Shown here in pieces: positions 26,354 to 35,829 of a DNA stretch of 64,000 bases. Within the stretch, counting starts at the first letter, position 1. Every line of letters starts with the position of its first letter. Made by a program: the position numbers and the translations under genes. The DNA is from Algoriphagus sanaruensis (GTDB lineage Bacteria; Bacteroidota; Bacteroidia; Cytophagales; Cyclobacteriaceae). The notes under the pieces are model-generated. The model saw nothing but the letters and a program-made list of their open reading frames with translations. It was not told the origin of the DNA and did no database searches. The stretch covers positions 2,918,501-2,982,500 of the forward strand of contig NZ_CP012836.1 of NCBI RefSeq assembly GCF_001593605.1, in the 5' to 3' direction.

Positions 26354-27681
26354 AATTTTCCTTTCCTCACCCCATGGTTATTTTGTTGGGGTTTATTGTA
26401 CTAGCCGCTTTAGGAGTTTATTTAATTCCATCCGGGGAATTTGATCGAATCATTGATCCTCTATCTGGAAGAGAGGTAGTGGTTCCGGGAAGTTTTCATG
26501 CCATTGAAGATGTCACTCCTTCTTTAAAGGACATCCTCCTTGCGATCCCTGAAGGAATCATCGCCGGAGCAGATATTTTGGTTTTGATTTTATTCATTGG
26601 AGGAGCGTTTTATATCGTCGAAAAAACAGGAGCCTTACAATTAGGAATAGAGAATTTATTTTTTCGGTTTAAGAGCTCGAAATTCATTTTGATTTACCTC
26701 CTAGGTGTTGTTTTTGCCTTTGGAGGGGCAGCAGTATCGATGCAGGAGGAGATTATTCCCATGGTCCCAATTTTAATTCTTTTAGCCACCAAACTCAATT
26801 ACGACCTAAGGAGTATTATCGCCATAACTTTTGGTTCTTCGATGATCGGGGCTGCACTCTCCCCTTTCAATCCATTTGTGGGTTTGCTTGCCCAAAATAT
26901 CGGGGAAGTAATCCCCTTTTCCGGGTTTGGATTTCGAAGTACAGCTTTGGGATTGATTCTTTTTTCATGGATTACTTTTCATTTGATCCAAGGGAAAAAA
27001 TCAAATCCTTCATCCCAGGATGTACAGTTTAAACCAAGTAGTTTAACCTTAAGAGATATTTCGATTCTTTTTTTGGCCTTTGGAGGTTTCGGATTGATGG
27101 CCTTCGGAATCATCCAGTGGGATTGGAGCTATACCGAAATGTCAGCTTTATTTTTTGTTATTGGAATGGCCTGTGGAATTATCGCTGGAAAAGGTCTTAA
27201 CGGAACTGCTCGGTTATATGTATCAGGTTTTGGAGAAATGATATTCGCAGGAGTAATTGTGGGTTTAGCAAGAAGTATTTATTTGATTTTGGAAAAAGGA
27301 GCGATCATCGATTCGATTATTCAAGGACTATTTTCACCATTGGAAAATCTTCCTAATGCCTTGGCAATTACCGGAATGTTTATCAGTCAAGCTTTAATCC
27401 ATATCCCCGTCCCAAGTACTTCGGGTCAAGCCGTACTTACTATTCCATTGGCGGCTCCTCTTACCGAACTTTTGGGAATCAGCAGGCAAGTTGCAGTCTT
27501 GGCTTACCAACTTCCGGCAGCACTCATGGATATGCTCACCCCTACCAATGGTGGAATGATGGCGATCATTGCTGCAGGAGGACTTAGCTATAAAGATTGG
27601 ATTTCCTACATTTGGAAAAGCTGGATCATGATCACTTTGATCTGTCTAGGCATCACCCTTTTGGGAATTCTTTGGTTTTGA
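26350..27681 (+). CDS. YfcC-family carrier (C4-dicarboxylate/basic amino acid carrier superfamily)
   Basis: The 443-residue protein has about 11-12 TM helices and the family's opening (HPMVILLGFIVLAALGVYLIPSGEFDR), GGAAVSMQEEIIPMVPIL in the middle and PSTSGQAVLTIPLAAPL plus LTPTNGGMMAI near the end. YfcC/DcuC-like proteins carry C4-dicarboxylates, arginine/ornithine or short acids. It overlaps the hydrolase gene by four bases (ATGA). The substrate is likely related to what the operon's enzymes handle. Confidence 0.85.
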   Translation: MKFSFPHPMVILLGFIVLAALGVYLIPSGEFDRIIDPLSGREVVVPGSFHAIEDVTPSLKDILLAIPEGIIAGADILVLILFIGGAFYIVEKTGALQLGIENLFFRFKSSKFILIYLLGVVFAFGGAAVSMQEEIIPMVPILILLATKLNYDLRSIIAITFGSSMIGAALSPFNPFVGLLAQNIGEVIPFSGFGFRSTALGLILFSWITFHLIQGKKSNPSSQDVQFKPSSLTLRDISILFLAFGGFGLMAFGIIQWDWSYTEMSALFFVIGMACGIIAGKGLNGTARLYVSGFGEMIFAGVIVGLARSIYLILEKGAIIDSIIQGLFSPLENLPNALAITGMFISQALIHIPVPSTSGQAVLTIPLAAPLTELLGISRQVAVLAYQLPAALMDMLTPTNGGMMAIIAAGGLSYKDWISYIWKSWIMITLICLGITLLGILWF

Positions 27682-27706
27682 AATCTATCCATTAACTTCT
27701 AATACA

Positions 27707-28726
27707 ATGCATATTAACGATCACAATCCACTCCCCCCGTATCTTCCAGCAGCCGATCGATACGATCAAATGAAGTATCGATTTTGTGGAAAAAGTGGAT
27801 TGCAACTTCCAGAGATCAGTTTAGGACTGTGGCATAATTTCGGGCACAATGCAGACCTAACTTTGGGAAGGAAAATCCTTCGAAGAGCTTTTGACCTTGG
27901 TATTTGTCATTTTGATTTGGCAAATAATTACGGCCCACCTTTTGGCTCCGCTGAGGAGAATTTTGGAAGAATTCTTCAAAAAGACTTCCTGCCCTATCGA
28001 GATGAATTACTGATTTCCTCCAAAGCCGGCTGGGATATGTGGCCTGGTCCTTATGGGAATTTTGGATCTAAAAAATACTTGATCGCAAGTTGCGATCAGA
28101 GTTTGAAAAGAATGGGCATCGACTACGTAGATATTTTCTATCATCATCGACCCGACCCAAATACGCCTTTGGAAGAGACTATGGGCGCATTAGCTCAACT
28201 CCATCGCCAAGGAAAAGCCCTCTATGTAGGAATTTCACAATATTCAGCTGAGGACACCCTCAAGGCCTACCAAATTTTAAAAGAAATGGGAGTCCCTCTC
28301 CTAATCCATCAGCCAAGATACAGCATGCTAGATCGATGGGTTGAAGGTGGTTTGATGGATGTACTTGAAGAAAAAGGAATTGGCAGCATCGCATTTTCAC
28401 CCCTTGAGCAAGGAATGCTTACAGATAAATACCTCAAAGGAATCCCAAGCGACTCGAGAGCGGCTAAAGACGGCCGGTATCTTAAGGCTGAACAAATAGC
28501 GCCTGAAAAAATCCAAATGATCAGTAAGCTCAATGAAATCGCCAAGCAAAGAGGACAAAGCCTAGCACAAATGGCGATTGCATGGCTATTGAAAGATTCG
28601 AGAATTACCTCTGTATTGATTGGAGTTTCTAAACCTGAGCAGTTGGATGACAATGTTGCAGCAGTGAAAAACTCCACGTTTTCCCAAGAGGAACTAGCCT
28701 CGATCGAATCTATTTTAAAAGCCTAA
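27707..28726 (+). CDS. Aldo/keto reductase, YghZ-like
   Basis: The 339-residue TIM-barrel reductase closely follows the YghZ/L-glyceraldehyde-3-phosphate reductase pattern: YRFCGKSGLQLPEISLGLWHNFG, DLANNYGP with catalytic D and Y, SSKAGWDMWPGPYG with K, and YHHRPDPNTPLEET. It reduces an aldehyde with NADPH in the cytoplasm; YghZ also detoxifies methylglyoxal. It lies 25 bases after the carrier gene, and its last base is the first base of the next gene. Confidence 0.9.
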   Translation: MHINDHNPLPPYLPAADRYDQMKYRFCGKSGLQLPEISLGLWHNFGHNADLTLGRKILRRAFDLGICHFDLANNYGPPFGSAEENFGRILQKDFLPYRDELLISSKAGWDMWPGPYGNFGSKKYLIASCDQSLKRMGIDYVDIFYHHRPDPNTPLEETMGALAQLHRQGKALYVGISQYSAEDTLKAYQILKEMGVPLLIHQPRYSMLDRWVEGGLMDVLEEKGIGSIAFSPLEQGMLTDKYLKGIPSDSRAAKDGRYLKAEQIAPEKIQMISKLNEIAKQRGQSLAQMAIAWLLKDSRITSVLIGVSKPEQLDDNVAAVKNSTFSQEELASIESILKA

Positions 28727-29916
28727 TGCCAAAGCAAATTCCTCCGCGAAGTGCCTTGATTTTGATCGTCATTGCTCAATTTCTAGGCACTTCGCTTTGG
28801 TTTGCAGGAAATGCAGCTGCATCTGAATGGGAAATCCTCCTTGACAGATCTGGTACTGCTCCGACACTCACCCTAGTAGTCCAGTTGGGTTTTATTTTTG
28901 GGACGTTCCTTTATGCACTTGGATCCATAGCAGATCGATTCTCCCCTTCTAAGGTGTTTCTGATTAGCTGCATACTAGCTGCCTCTTTCAATTTTTCGAT
29001 CATCCTCTTACCTACAAGTTTTTCGACCATTCTATTTTGCAGGTTTTGGGTTGGCTTTTTCTTGGCAGGTATATATCCCGTCGGAATGAAAATAGCAGCA
29101 GACTATTTTGAAAAAGGCTTAGGTTCCGCACTTGGATTTTTGGTTGGGGCCTTGGTTTTGGGAACTGGATTTCCATTTTTACTCAAAGGCCTAGGTTGGG
29201 AAATATCCTGGAAAACAATTTTATGGAGTACTTCTACCCTTGCGATTTTAGGAGGTTTAGCGATTGGATTTCTAGTTCCTGATGGCCCTTATCGTAAAAA
29301 AAGCCCCAAACTTGATTTTGGATTGATTCCGAAATTCACCAAAAACACTGCATTGAAAGGTGCTGCTGGAGGGTATTTTGGGCACATGTGGGAACTCTAC
29401 ACTTTTTGGGCTTTCTTACCCGCGTTGATTTTTGGACTCACCCAAGGAACACTTTCCACTGAAAATCAATCACTATGGACATTCTGGATAATTTCTGCCG
29501 GGGGAGTTTCCTGTGCTTTAGGAGGGATTTTAGCACAAAAAATCGGGAGTCAACAAGTGGCAATTGGAAGCTTAATTTTGTCGGGACTTTGTGGATTGCT
29601 TTTATTGGTTTTACCTGATATTTCAGCTTTTATTATTTTCACGTTTTTGCTTCTTTGGGGCATTTCGGTGACTGCGGATTCCCCGCAATTTTCAACACTT
29701 GTTGCTCAAAGTGTTCCTGCAGAACAGCGAGGAACAGCTCTTACCTTGGTTAACAGTGTTGGATTTGGAATAACTGTGATCAGCATTTTAGTCACGAGAG
29801 AATTGGCTTTACTACTTGAGCCAAAGGTTTATTTGGGATTTCTCTTCCTCGGCCCTACTGTGGGCGTCTTTCTTTTCAAGTACTTCAGAGGCAAAGATTC
29901 TTCTGAAAGGAAATAA
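28726..29916 (+). CDS. MFS transporter
   Basis: The 396-residue, 12-TM protein begins with basic residues and has the MFS pattern after TM2 (GSIADRFSPSKV), GFFLAGIYPVGMK in TM4-5 and VPAEQRGTALTLVNSVGFG in the second half. It resembles nitrate/CynX-like or multidrug MFS proteins, but I cannot name a substrate. Start and stop overlap in TAATG with the reductase gene, making it the last gene of the FMO operon. Confidence 0.83.
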   Translation: MPKQIPPRSALILIVIAQFLGTSLWFAGNAAASEWEILLDRSGTAPTLTLVVQLGFIFGTFLYALGSIADRFSPSKVFLISCILAASFNFSIILLPTSFSTILFCRFWVGFFLAGIYPVGMKIAADYFEKGLGSALGFLVGALVLGTGFPFLLKGLGWEISWKTILWSTSTLAILGGLAIGFLVPDGPYRKKSPKLDFGLIPKFTKNTALKGAAGGYFGHMWELYTFWAFLPALIFGLTQGTLSTENQSLWTFWIISAGGVSCALGGILAQKIGSQQVAIGSLILSGLCGLLLLVLPDISAFIIFTFLLLWGISVTADSPQFSTLVAQSVPAEQRGTALTLVNSVGFGITVISILVTRELALLLEPKVYLGFLFLGPTVGVFLFKYFRGKDSSERK

Positions 29917-29936
29917 AAAAGGCTCCAAACGGAGCC
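29914..29936 (-). terminator. Terminator for the minus-strand exported protein gene
   Basis: GGCTCC (29921-29926) pairs with GGAGCC (29931-29936). Read on the minus strand it is followed by six T residues, just after the stop of the 29965-30756 gene. On the plus strand no T run follows, so it is mainly a minus-strand signal. Confidence 0.7.
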
Positions 29937-29964
29937 TAAGCGTAGATTCAGTCAAACCGGACTA

Positions 29965-30756
29965 TCATCTAACTACATTTTCTAAAGTGGCCAAGTAGAT
30001 CCATTTTTGATCTCTTGAGTTTAAACCTGCATTCACAGCAGCACGTTGCTCTGCAGTCTGGTGCATATCTTCATATTCCTGAGAATTGAAAAACTGAACA
30101 TAATCTTTAAATAAGTTCATGGTCAGATGGGTAGAAGATGCTTCAGAACCTTGTGGCAAAGCCGCTCGAAGAAAACTCCAATGCCCCATCATTCCTTGAG
30201 CAATTTTGTTCTGATGAATGGGTTTGAATACATCAATTTCTGCCTTTTCATAATCTTGATACCTTCCTTCTACGGCTTTCATCAGGTCAAAGGATGCCAA
30301 AATTCCAGGTTTAAATTGAAATTGATCCTGTGTACAAGACAACTCCTTCATATAGAGCCGCATAGGTAATTCCCGAATCCCTAATGCTTGTTGAAATACG
30401 GTTCGAACTTGTTCATCATTTAAATGAGGATAAGCGATTTTTGTATAGTTGATGATTGTCTCATCATCCATTCCATTCATCATTTTTACCGGATCATCAT
30501 AATAAGTCACCATGATACACTGGTAGTTGCTTTGTCCCTCTCCATTTTGCACGCGCCAATATTCCCAGCCTTTAATCAGCTTATCATTCAACGCCTGACG
30601 GTAAACTTTCTCCATAAAGTCTTTATACTCGATGTAATCAAAGAGCTGTTCATTAGACACCTTGATAAACTCGAATACCATATACTGGATCGATTGGGCG
30701 AATACGCTGCCTGCCCAAATCATCCCACAAATCAAGAGCATTAGTAGCTTTTTCAT
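29965..30756 (-). CDS. Exported protein of unknown function, possible duplicated alpha/beta-barrel domain
   Basis: I do not recognise the family. The 263-residue product has a Sec signal peptide (ends SVFAQ). Two halves look similar in layout: WEYWRVQNGEG...MVTYYDD near residues 60-85 and GHWSFLRAALPQGSE...LTMNLFKDY near 190-225. This is the style of duplicated dimeric alpha-beta-barrel (ABM-like) domains. It is probably periplasmic. It is divergent from the aminotransferase gene and has its own terminator. Confidence 0.7.
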   Translation of the reverse strand: MKKLLMLLICGMIWAGSVFAQSIQYMVFEFIKVSNEQLFDYIEYKDFMEKVYRQALNDKLIKGWEYWRVQNGEGQSNYQCIMVTYYDDPVKMMNGMDDETIINYTKIAYPHLNDEQVRTVFQQALGIRELPMRLYMKELSCTQDQFQFKPGILASFDLMKAVEGRYQDYEKAEIDVFKPIHQNKIAQGMMGHWSFLRAALPQGSEASSTHLTMNLFKDYVQFFNSQEYEDMHQTAEQRAAVNAGLNSRDQKWIYLATLENVVR

Positions 30757-30955
30757 TTGAATTAGGGGTTAAAGTGATAGGACAATAAGAAAATGTAAAA
30801 AATAAATTCTGAAAAAATAAATATTTCAGAATAAAAATTTTCAAATGACCAAATTTTCTAAATATTATTCTATCAAACAAAATGAAGGAAAAAATATCTT
30901 TTTTATAATATCCTTGGCAAATCCTTAGTATTTTACCAATCAAAACCGAAAAGCA

Positions 30956-32080
30956 ATGACAGGAATATCAAGAAGAAATTGGCTGAAATCTGCTACTCTA
31001 GGAAGTGGATTGGCTATGCTGGGAGGTACAGGAATTGTATCAAACCTATCTGCTGAAGAAATCAAAAAATATAATCCAAGACCATTAGCTGGCCCGATCA
31101 GACTTGGATCTAATGAAAATCCCTACGGCCCTTCCGAAAAAATGCGGCAAGCCATGACAGCTGCATTTGATAATGGATGCCGTTACCCTTGGGGATACAA
31201 TGCCTCCTTGGTGAAAATGATTGCTGAAAAGGAAGGAGTGCCGGAAGATCATATAGTACTAGTTGCGGGATCTACTGAAGGATTGAAAGTCACAGGAATC
31301 ACTTTTGCGCAAGGAGGTGAAATTATTTCCTGCGCTCCCACTTTCCTTTCCATGATGGAATATGCCGAACTCTGGGGTACAGATATCAATTGGGTTCCTT
31401 TGAATAAGGATTTGGATTTTGATTTGGAAGAAATCGAAAAGCGAGTCAGTCACGAAACAAGATTGGTATTTTTGTGTAATCCGAATAACCCAACTGGAAA
31501 GTTGCTTCCTGCTGATCAAGTGATTGATTTTTGCCAAACGGTTAGCCAACGAGCTATCGTCTTCAGCGATGAAGCCTATTATGATTACATCACCGAGCCG
31601 AATTACCCTTCGATGGTAGAATTGGTAAAAAAAGGATACGATGTAGTCGTTTCCCGTACCCTTTCCAAAGTGTACGGGCTGGCAGGAATCCGAATGGGAT
31701 ATTTGATTGCACGACCTGAATTAGCTCAAAAACTCCGAGACCGAGTAGTAGCGAACACCAATATCATGGCCATCGAGGCTGGAAAAGCCGCCTTGGCAGA
31801 TCAGGAATTTTATCAATTTTCCTTGAAGAAAAATGCAGAAGCGAAAGCCTTGATAATTCAAACGCTTGACGAATTAAAACTCCCCTATCTGGAATCACAT
31901 GCCAATTTTGTGTTTTTCCAATCTGGTCGAGATGTAACCGCTTTGGGAAAAGCTATGGCTGAGAAAGGGTTTATTATCGGAAGACCATTTCCTCCATTGA
32001 ACGACTGGTGCAGAATCTCCACCGGAACCATCGAAGAAGTCACCCTATACAATCAAGCGATTAAAGAAGTCCTTGGATAA
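30956..32080 (+). CDS. Tat-exported PLP aminotransferase, HisC-like
   Basis: The 374-residue protein is a fold-type I aminotransferase related to histidinol-phosphate aminotransferase: LGSNENPYGPS, AGSTEGLKV, CNPNNPTGK, DEAYYDYI, and PLP lysine K238 in RTLSKVYGLAGIRMGY. Unusually it starts with a twin-arginine signal (SRRNWLKSA, then a hydrophobic stretch to about residue 32), so it probably works in the periplasm after folding with PLP. The substrate is unknown; biosynthetic HisC is cytoplasmic. Its stop overlaps the start of a GNAT gene (TAATG). Confidence 0.87.
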   Translation: MTGISRRNWLKSATLGSGLAMLGGTGIVSNLSAEEIKKYNPRPLAGPIRLGSNENPYGPSEKMRQAMTAAFDNGCRYPWGYNASLVKMIAEKEGVPEDHIVLVAGSTEGLKVTGITFAQGGEIISCAPTFLSMMEYAELWGTDINWVPLNKDLDFDLEEIEKRVSHETRLVFLCNPNNPTGKLLPADQVIDFCQTVSQRAIVFSDEAYYDYITEPNYPSMVELVKKGYDVVVSRTLSKVYGLAGIRMGYLIARPELAQKLRDRVVANTNIMAIEAGKAALADQEFYQFSLKKNAEAKALIIQTLDELKLPYLESHANFVFFQSGRDVTALGKAMAEKGFIIGRPFPPLNDWCRISTGTIEEVTLYNQAIKEVLG

Positions 32081-32628
32081 TGCTTCCATCTGATCTTATT
32101 CTAGAAAATGACCAAGTCCTGCTCAGACCACTCGTCGAGCAGGACTTTCCTGTTTTACAAAAGCTGACTCAAGATTCGGATCAATGGATTTATTTCACCC
32201 ATGATTTGAGTGATACCAATCAGTTTAAAGATTGGGCGGCACCTCATTTTAAAGGAGAGCGACTTCAGTTTACTGTCATTGACAAAAAAACGATGGAAAT
32301 GGCAGGTTCTACAGCCTTTGGAAATTACTTCCCTAAAGACCGCCGTATTGAAATTGGTTGGACATGGCTGGGCAAAGATTTTAGAGGAAGAGGAATCAAC
32401 CCTGCCATGAAAAAGCTCATGTTGGATTATGCTTTTGGTACTCTAGAAATGATGCGAGTAGAAATCAAAACGGATGTTTTGAATGTTCCCGCTAGAACCG
32501 CATTGAAAAATATCGGAGCAATAGAAGAAGGAGTGCTCAGAAGCCACACGCTAATGACAAGAGGAAGAAGAAGAGATACAATTTATTATAGTTTTCTGGC
32601 TGCTGAATGGCACCTTTCCTTGACCTAA
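32080..32628 (+). CDS. GNAT-family N-acetyltransferase (RimJ/RimL-like)
   Basis: The 182-residue protein has the RimJ/RimL GNAT pattern: LRPLVEQDFPVL, IGWTWLGKDFRGRGINPAMKKLMLDYAF as the acetyl-CoA site, and NVPARTALKNIGAIEEGVLRSH. It transfers acetyl from acetyl-CoA to an amine. It is translationally coupled to the Tat aminotransferase gene by a one-base overlap. Its stop codon overlaps the stop of the convergent nuclease gene by four bases. Confidence 0.88.
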   Translation: MLPSDLILENDQVLLRPLVEQDFPVLQKLTQDSDQWIYFTHDLSDTNQFKDWAAPHFKGERLQFTVIDKKTMEMAGSTAFGNYFPKDRRIEIGWTWLGKDFRGRGINPAMKKLMLDYAFGTLEMMRVEIKTDVLNVPARTALKNIGAIEEGVLRSHTLMTRGRRRDTIYYSFLAAEWHLSLT

Positions 32629-34013
32629 CCAAAGTTTAATATCCAAGGCGATTCCTCTATTTTTCGTTCTAAAACAGTGATTTGACTGAGGTCAAATTGA
32701 TGGAGGTATTGTCTGAGGATGTAAAATGTCTCAGGGACTGGATTCACTTTTTCCAACTGCTCGATTTCCACTTCAGTTGAAGCGACGAAACCATAACGGG
32801 TCAAAACACCGCCTGAAAAAACGCAGGCGGCAACTTCATCTTTACTTCTTCCCTCGAGTTTGATTAAAATATCTTTTTTAGAAGTACTTAGAAGTTGGAC
32901 CCATTCTTCTGCTCGCTGATTGTAGCTTTTCGGTGATTCATTTGAGAAACAAGCCCCAAGGCAAGTTGCCCCATTTAAATGGTTACAAGATACTTTATGC
33001 AAGCCATTGAGCTTCCCACAAAGTTGATAGGTTTCAGTGGCAGACTGCAGATATTGCTTGGCTTCTTCTTGACTAAAAAAAGTCTCCAAAGGGCGAAGAT
33101 TTTTGGTGGTTTTGGAGATTTGAAATCTTGAAAAGCCTGATCCATCTTGATAATGAAAAATACCCCAAAGCGACTTAGGGCTTTTGAGCGCTGAATTATA
33201 AATCGGCCAAATTCGCTTGATTTCAAGCATTTCGATGAGCAAAGCCATAAACTCGGAACCAGTAATTTGCCATTTAAGGTCGGTTACTTCTTCCTTAAGC
33301 TTTTGCTTGAGTTGAGGCAACACCTTTCCCGAAAAATGACCTTTAAATCGCTCCTTGATATTATTGGCTTTTCCCACATAGATCACTTTTCCTTTGGCAT
33401 TGAGCATGTAATAAACCCCGCAGGCCTCCGGAATTTGACGGAATTTTGATAATGGGAAATTGGGCGGAAGATAGGATTCCCCACTGTTTTTTTTCAAAGA
33501 GGAATAGACGATATCGGATTTTTCCCGAATGATCTTATCAAAAAGAATGGCGGTAGCTTTTGCATCTCCCATAGCTCGGTGACGTGCCAAAATGGGAATT
33601 CGGAGACTTTCGCATAATCTCCCCAAACTATACGAACCCATTCCAGGGATAGCTTTTCGAGCCATTCTCACGGTACATAATCGTGGTGGATTCCATGTTT
33701 TTCCATTTTTGGAAAACGCCTCCCGAATAAAACTGAAATCAAAATTGACATTATGGGCCACAAACACTCGATCTTTCAAGAGTTCCCATAACTCGTCCGC
33801 TATTTCTTCAAATACCGGTGCATCGGCGACCATCTGCTGATCTATTCCGGTTAATCCGGTGATAAATCCCGGGATATATTGCTGGGGATTGAGTAAAGTT
33901 TGAAACTCACCTGTGATTTTCTCCCCATCGTGAAGCACAACTGCAATCTCAGTGATCCCTCCTCCTGAAGGTGCTCCACCTGTAGTTTCAATATCCACGA
34001 TTGCGAATTGCAT
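32625..34013 (-). CDS. DEDDh exonuclease fused to GIY-YIG nuclease with UvrC-like cysteine cluster
   Basis: The N-terminal DnaQ-like domain (about 1-165) has D7 and E9 (DIETTG), HNVNFDFSF (D92), H145 and D150. The GIY-YIG domain (about 195-275) reads GVYYML, IYVGKA, R222 and ALLIEMLEIKRIWPIYN. After it come C332, C343, C351 and C355, spaced 10-7-3, close to the 4Fe-4S cysteines of UvrC. It is probably a DNA-repair nuclease. The ATG at 34013 gives the normal exonuclease start; a TTG two codons earlier is less likely. A TATTTTTG box sits right before the ATG, so a leaderless message is possible. Confidence 0.88.
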   Translation of the reverse strand: MQFAIVDIETTGGAPSGGGITEIAVVLHDGEKITGEFQTLLNPQQYIPGFITGLTGIDQQMVADAPVFEEIADELWELLKDRVFVAHNVNFDFSFIREAFSKNGKTWNPPRLCTVRMARKAIPGMGSYSLGRLCESLRIPILARHRAMGDAKATAILFDKIIREKSDIVYSSLKKNSGESYLPPNFPLSKFRQIPEACGVYYMLNAKGKVIYVGKANNIKERFKGHFSGKVLPQLKQKLKEEVTDLKWQITGSEFMALLIEMLEIKRIWPIYNSALKSPKSLWGIFHYQDGSGFSRFQISKTTKNLRPLETFFSQEEAKQYLQSATETYQLCGKLNGLHKVSCNHLNGATCLGACFSNESPKSYNQRAEEWVQLLSTSKKDILIKLEGRSKDEVAACVFSGGVLTRYGFVASTEVEIEQLEKVNPVPETFYILRQYLHQFDLSQITVLERKIEESPWILNFG

Positions 34014-34089
34014 TTTCAAAAATAAGGTTCTGAAATAGTCCTAGCTAATTTTAGACGGATATTGTCTCAAGGGAATTAAGCGGAAGTTT

Positions 34090-34097
34090 TACCTTTG
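34090..34097 (+). promoter_or_regulatory. -7 box for the COG2509 flavoprotein gene
   Basis: TACCTTTG matches TAnnTTTG 28 bases before the ATG at 34126. A TTG lies 25 bases upstream of it (34062-34064), slightly farther than the usual spacing. Confidence 0.45.
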
Positions 34098-34125
34098 CGA
34101 AGATTTAAGGATAAACACCTTACCC

Positions 34126-35706
34126 ATGAAACAAAACTTTTCCCTGCAGCTTTCCCCTGAGGAGGCTTACGATTCTGAAAACTTCAGAAAAGCAGTCCTA
34201 AAGAAAGCCGGACTAGCCCCTGACTTGCCGAATGCTTTTGCTCGTCAAACGCGCCGATCAATTGACGCAAGAGGCAGAAAAGTCCTAGTAAATGTGGAAG
34301 CTGAGCTTTTCATCAATGAAAACCCCGGATCACTTTTAGATCATTTGCCTGAATACCATCACGTCTCTCAGCAAGATCCGATTTTGATTGTTGGAGCAGG
34401 TCCTGCGGGACTTTTTGCAGCTTTGAGAGCAATCGAACTAGGTGTAAAACCTATTGTGATCGAACGAGGAAAAGATGTCCGAGCGAGAAGACGAGACCTA
34501 GCAGCCATCAATAAAGAAGGAATTGTCAATCCAGACTCAAACTACTGTTTCGGCGAAGGAGGTGCTGGGACTTATTCTGATGGGAAATTGTACACCCGGT
34601 CCAAAAAACGTGGAGACATCCGCAGAATCATGGAAATCTTGGTAGCACATGGTGCTACCGAAGAAATCCTTGTTGATGCACATCCACACATTGGCACAAA
34701 TAAGCTTCCGGTTTTAGTGGCTAAACTACGAGAGACAATCTTGGAACATGGAGGAGAGATCCTTTTCGATACCCGAGTAGAAGACCTGATCCTTGAAAAT
34801 GATGAAATCAAGGGGGTAATCACTCAGCAAGGAGATAAAATCAAAGGACTTGGGGTAATCCTAGCGACGGGACATTCTGCCCGAGATATTTTTCAATTAT
34901 TAGATCGAAGAAAAGTTCTAATCGAAGCGAAACCCTTTGCCTTGGGGGTTCGGATTGAGCATAGTCAAACCCTGATTGACCGAATTCAATACCATTGTGA
35001 AATTGACCGAGGACCTTATCTTCCAGCCTCGGCTTATTCTTTGGTCCATCAAACTGAATATAAAGGAAAGCAAAGGGGTGTGTTTAGCTTTTGCATGTGT
35101 CCGGGAGGCTTTATCGTTCCTGCGGCAACTGCACCGGGAGAATTGGTTGTAAACGGAATGAGCCCAAGCCGAAGAGACAGCAAATTTGCCAATTCAGGAA
35201 TGGTCGTCTCTGTTGAACTTGAAGATTTGGGGAAATACCATCAATTCGGAGCCTTATCGGCGATGCATTTTCAAGCTGAAATTGAGCAGAAAGCTTGGGC
35301 TGCAGGTGGAAAGACTCAAACTGCTCCCGCACAGCGAATGGTGGATTTTGTCAATCGAAAGGTTTCCTCAAGCTTATTGGATACCTCCTACCAACCTGGG
35401 CTGGTCTCCGTTGAGATGCGGGAAGTGCTGCCCGACTTCATCGCCGAGCGAATGGCTATGGCTTTCAAGGCTTTTGGTCAAAAGATGAAAGGATATTTTA
35501 CCAATGATGCTCAACTAATTGGAGTGGAAAGTAGAACCTCCTCTCCAGTTCGAATTCCAAGAATTAAAGAAACCTTCGAACACCCTCAAATCAAACGACT
35601 TTATCCCTGCGGAGAAGGCGCCGGATATGCAGGAGGAATCGTTTCTGCCGCAATGGATGGAGAGCGATGTGCTGAAATGCTAATTGCAGCCTATTGCAAA
35701 AAATAA
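34126..35706 (+). CDS. FAD-dependent dehydrogenase (COG2509 family)
   Basis: The 526-residue flavoprotein has a family-specific N-terminal region (about 1-80), then an FAD motif VGAGPAGLFA (near 87-96), CFGEGGAGTYSDGKL, and the late FAD motif CGEGAGYAGGIVSAAMDG. COG2509 proteins are widespread and uncharacterised NAD(P)/FAD-dependent oxidoreductases. It is cytoplasmic and appears monocistronic. Confidence 0.88.
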   Translation: MKQNFSLQLSPEEAYDSENFRKAVLKKAGLAPDLPNAFARQTRRSIDARGRKVLVNVEAELFINENPGSLLDHLPEYHHVSQQDPILIVGAGPAGLFAALRAIELGVKPIVIERGKDVRARRRDLAAINKEGIVNPDSNYCFGEGGAGTYSDGKLYTRSKKRGDIRRIMEILVAHGATEEILVDAHPHIGTNKLPVLVAKLRETILEHGGEILFDTRVEDLILENDEIKGVITQQGDKIKGLGVILATGHSARDIFQLLDRRKVLIEAKPFALGVRIEHSQTLIDRIQYHCEIDRGPYLPASAYSLVHQTEYKGKQRGVFSFCMCPGGFIVPAATAPGELVVNGMSPSRRDSKFANSGMVVSVELEDLGKYHQFGALSAMHFQAEIEQKAWAAGGKTQTAPAQRMVDFVNRKVSSSLLDTSYQPGLVSVEMREVLPDFIAERMAMAFKAFGQKMKGYFTNDAQLIGVESRTSSPVRIPRIKETFEHPQIKRLYPCGEGAGYAGGIVSAAMDGERCAEMLIAAYCKK

Positions 35707-35829
35707 ATTCAAAGCGATTTTAATAAAACCAAAAAAAAATTCTCACTTCAAATTATTTGAAATCAAGCAGTTGAATCAGAAAAGCCTGAAGAACGATGGA
35801 TTTGGCTGATTTTTTATTTTCGATTCAAT

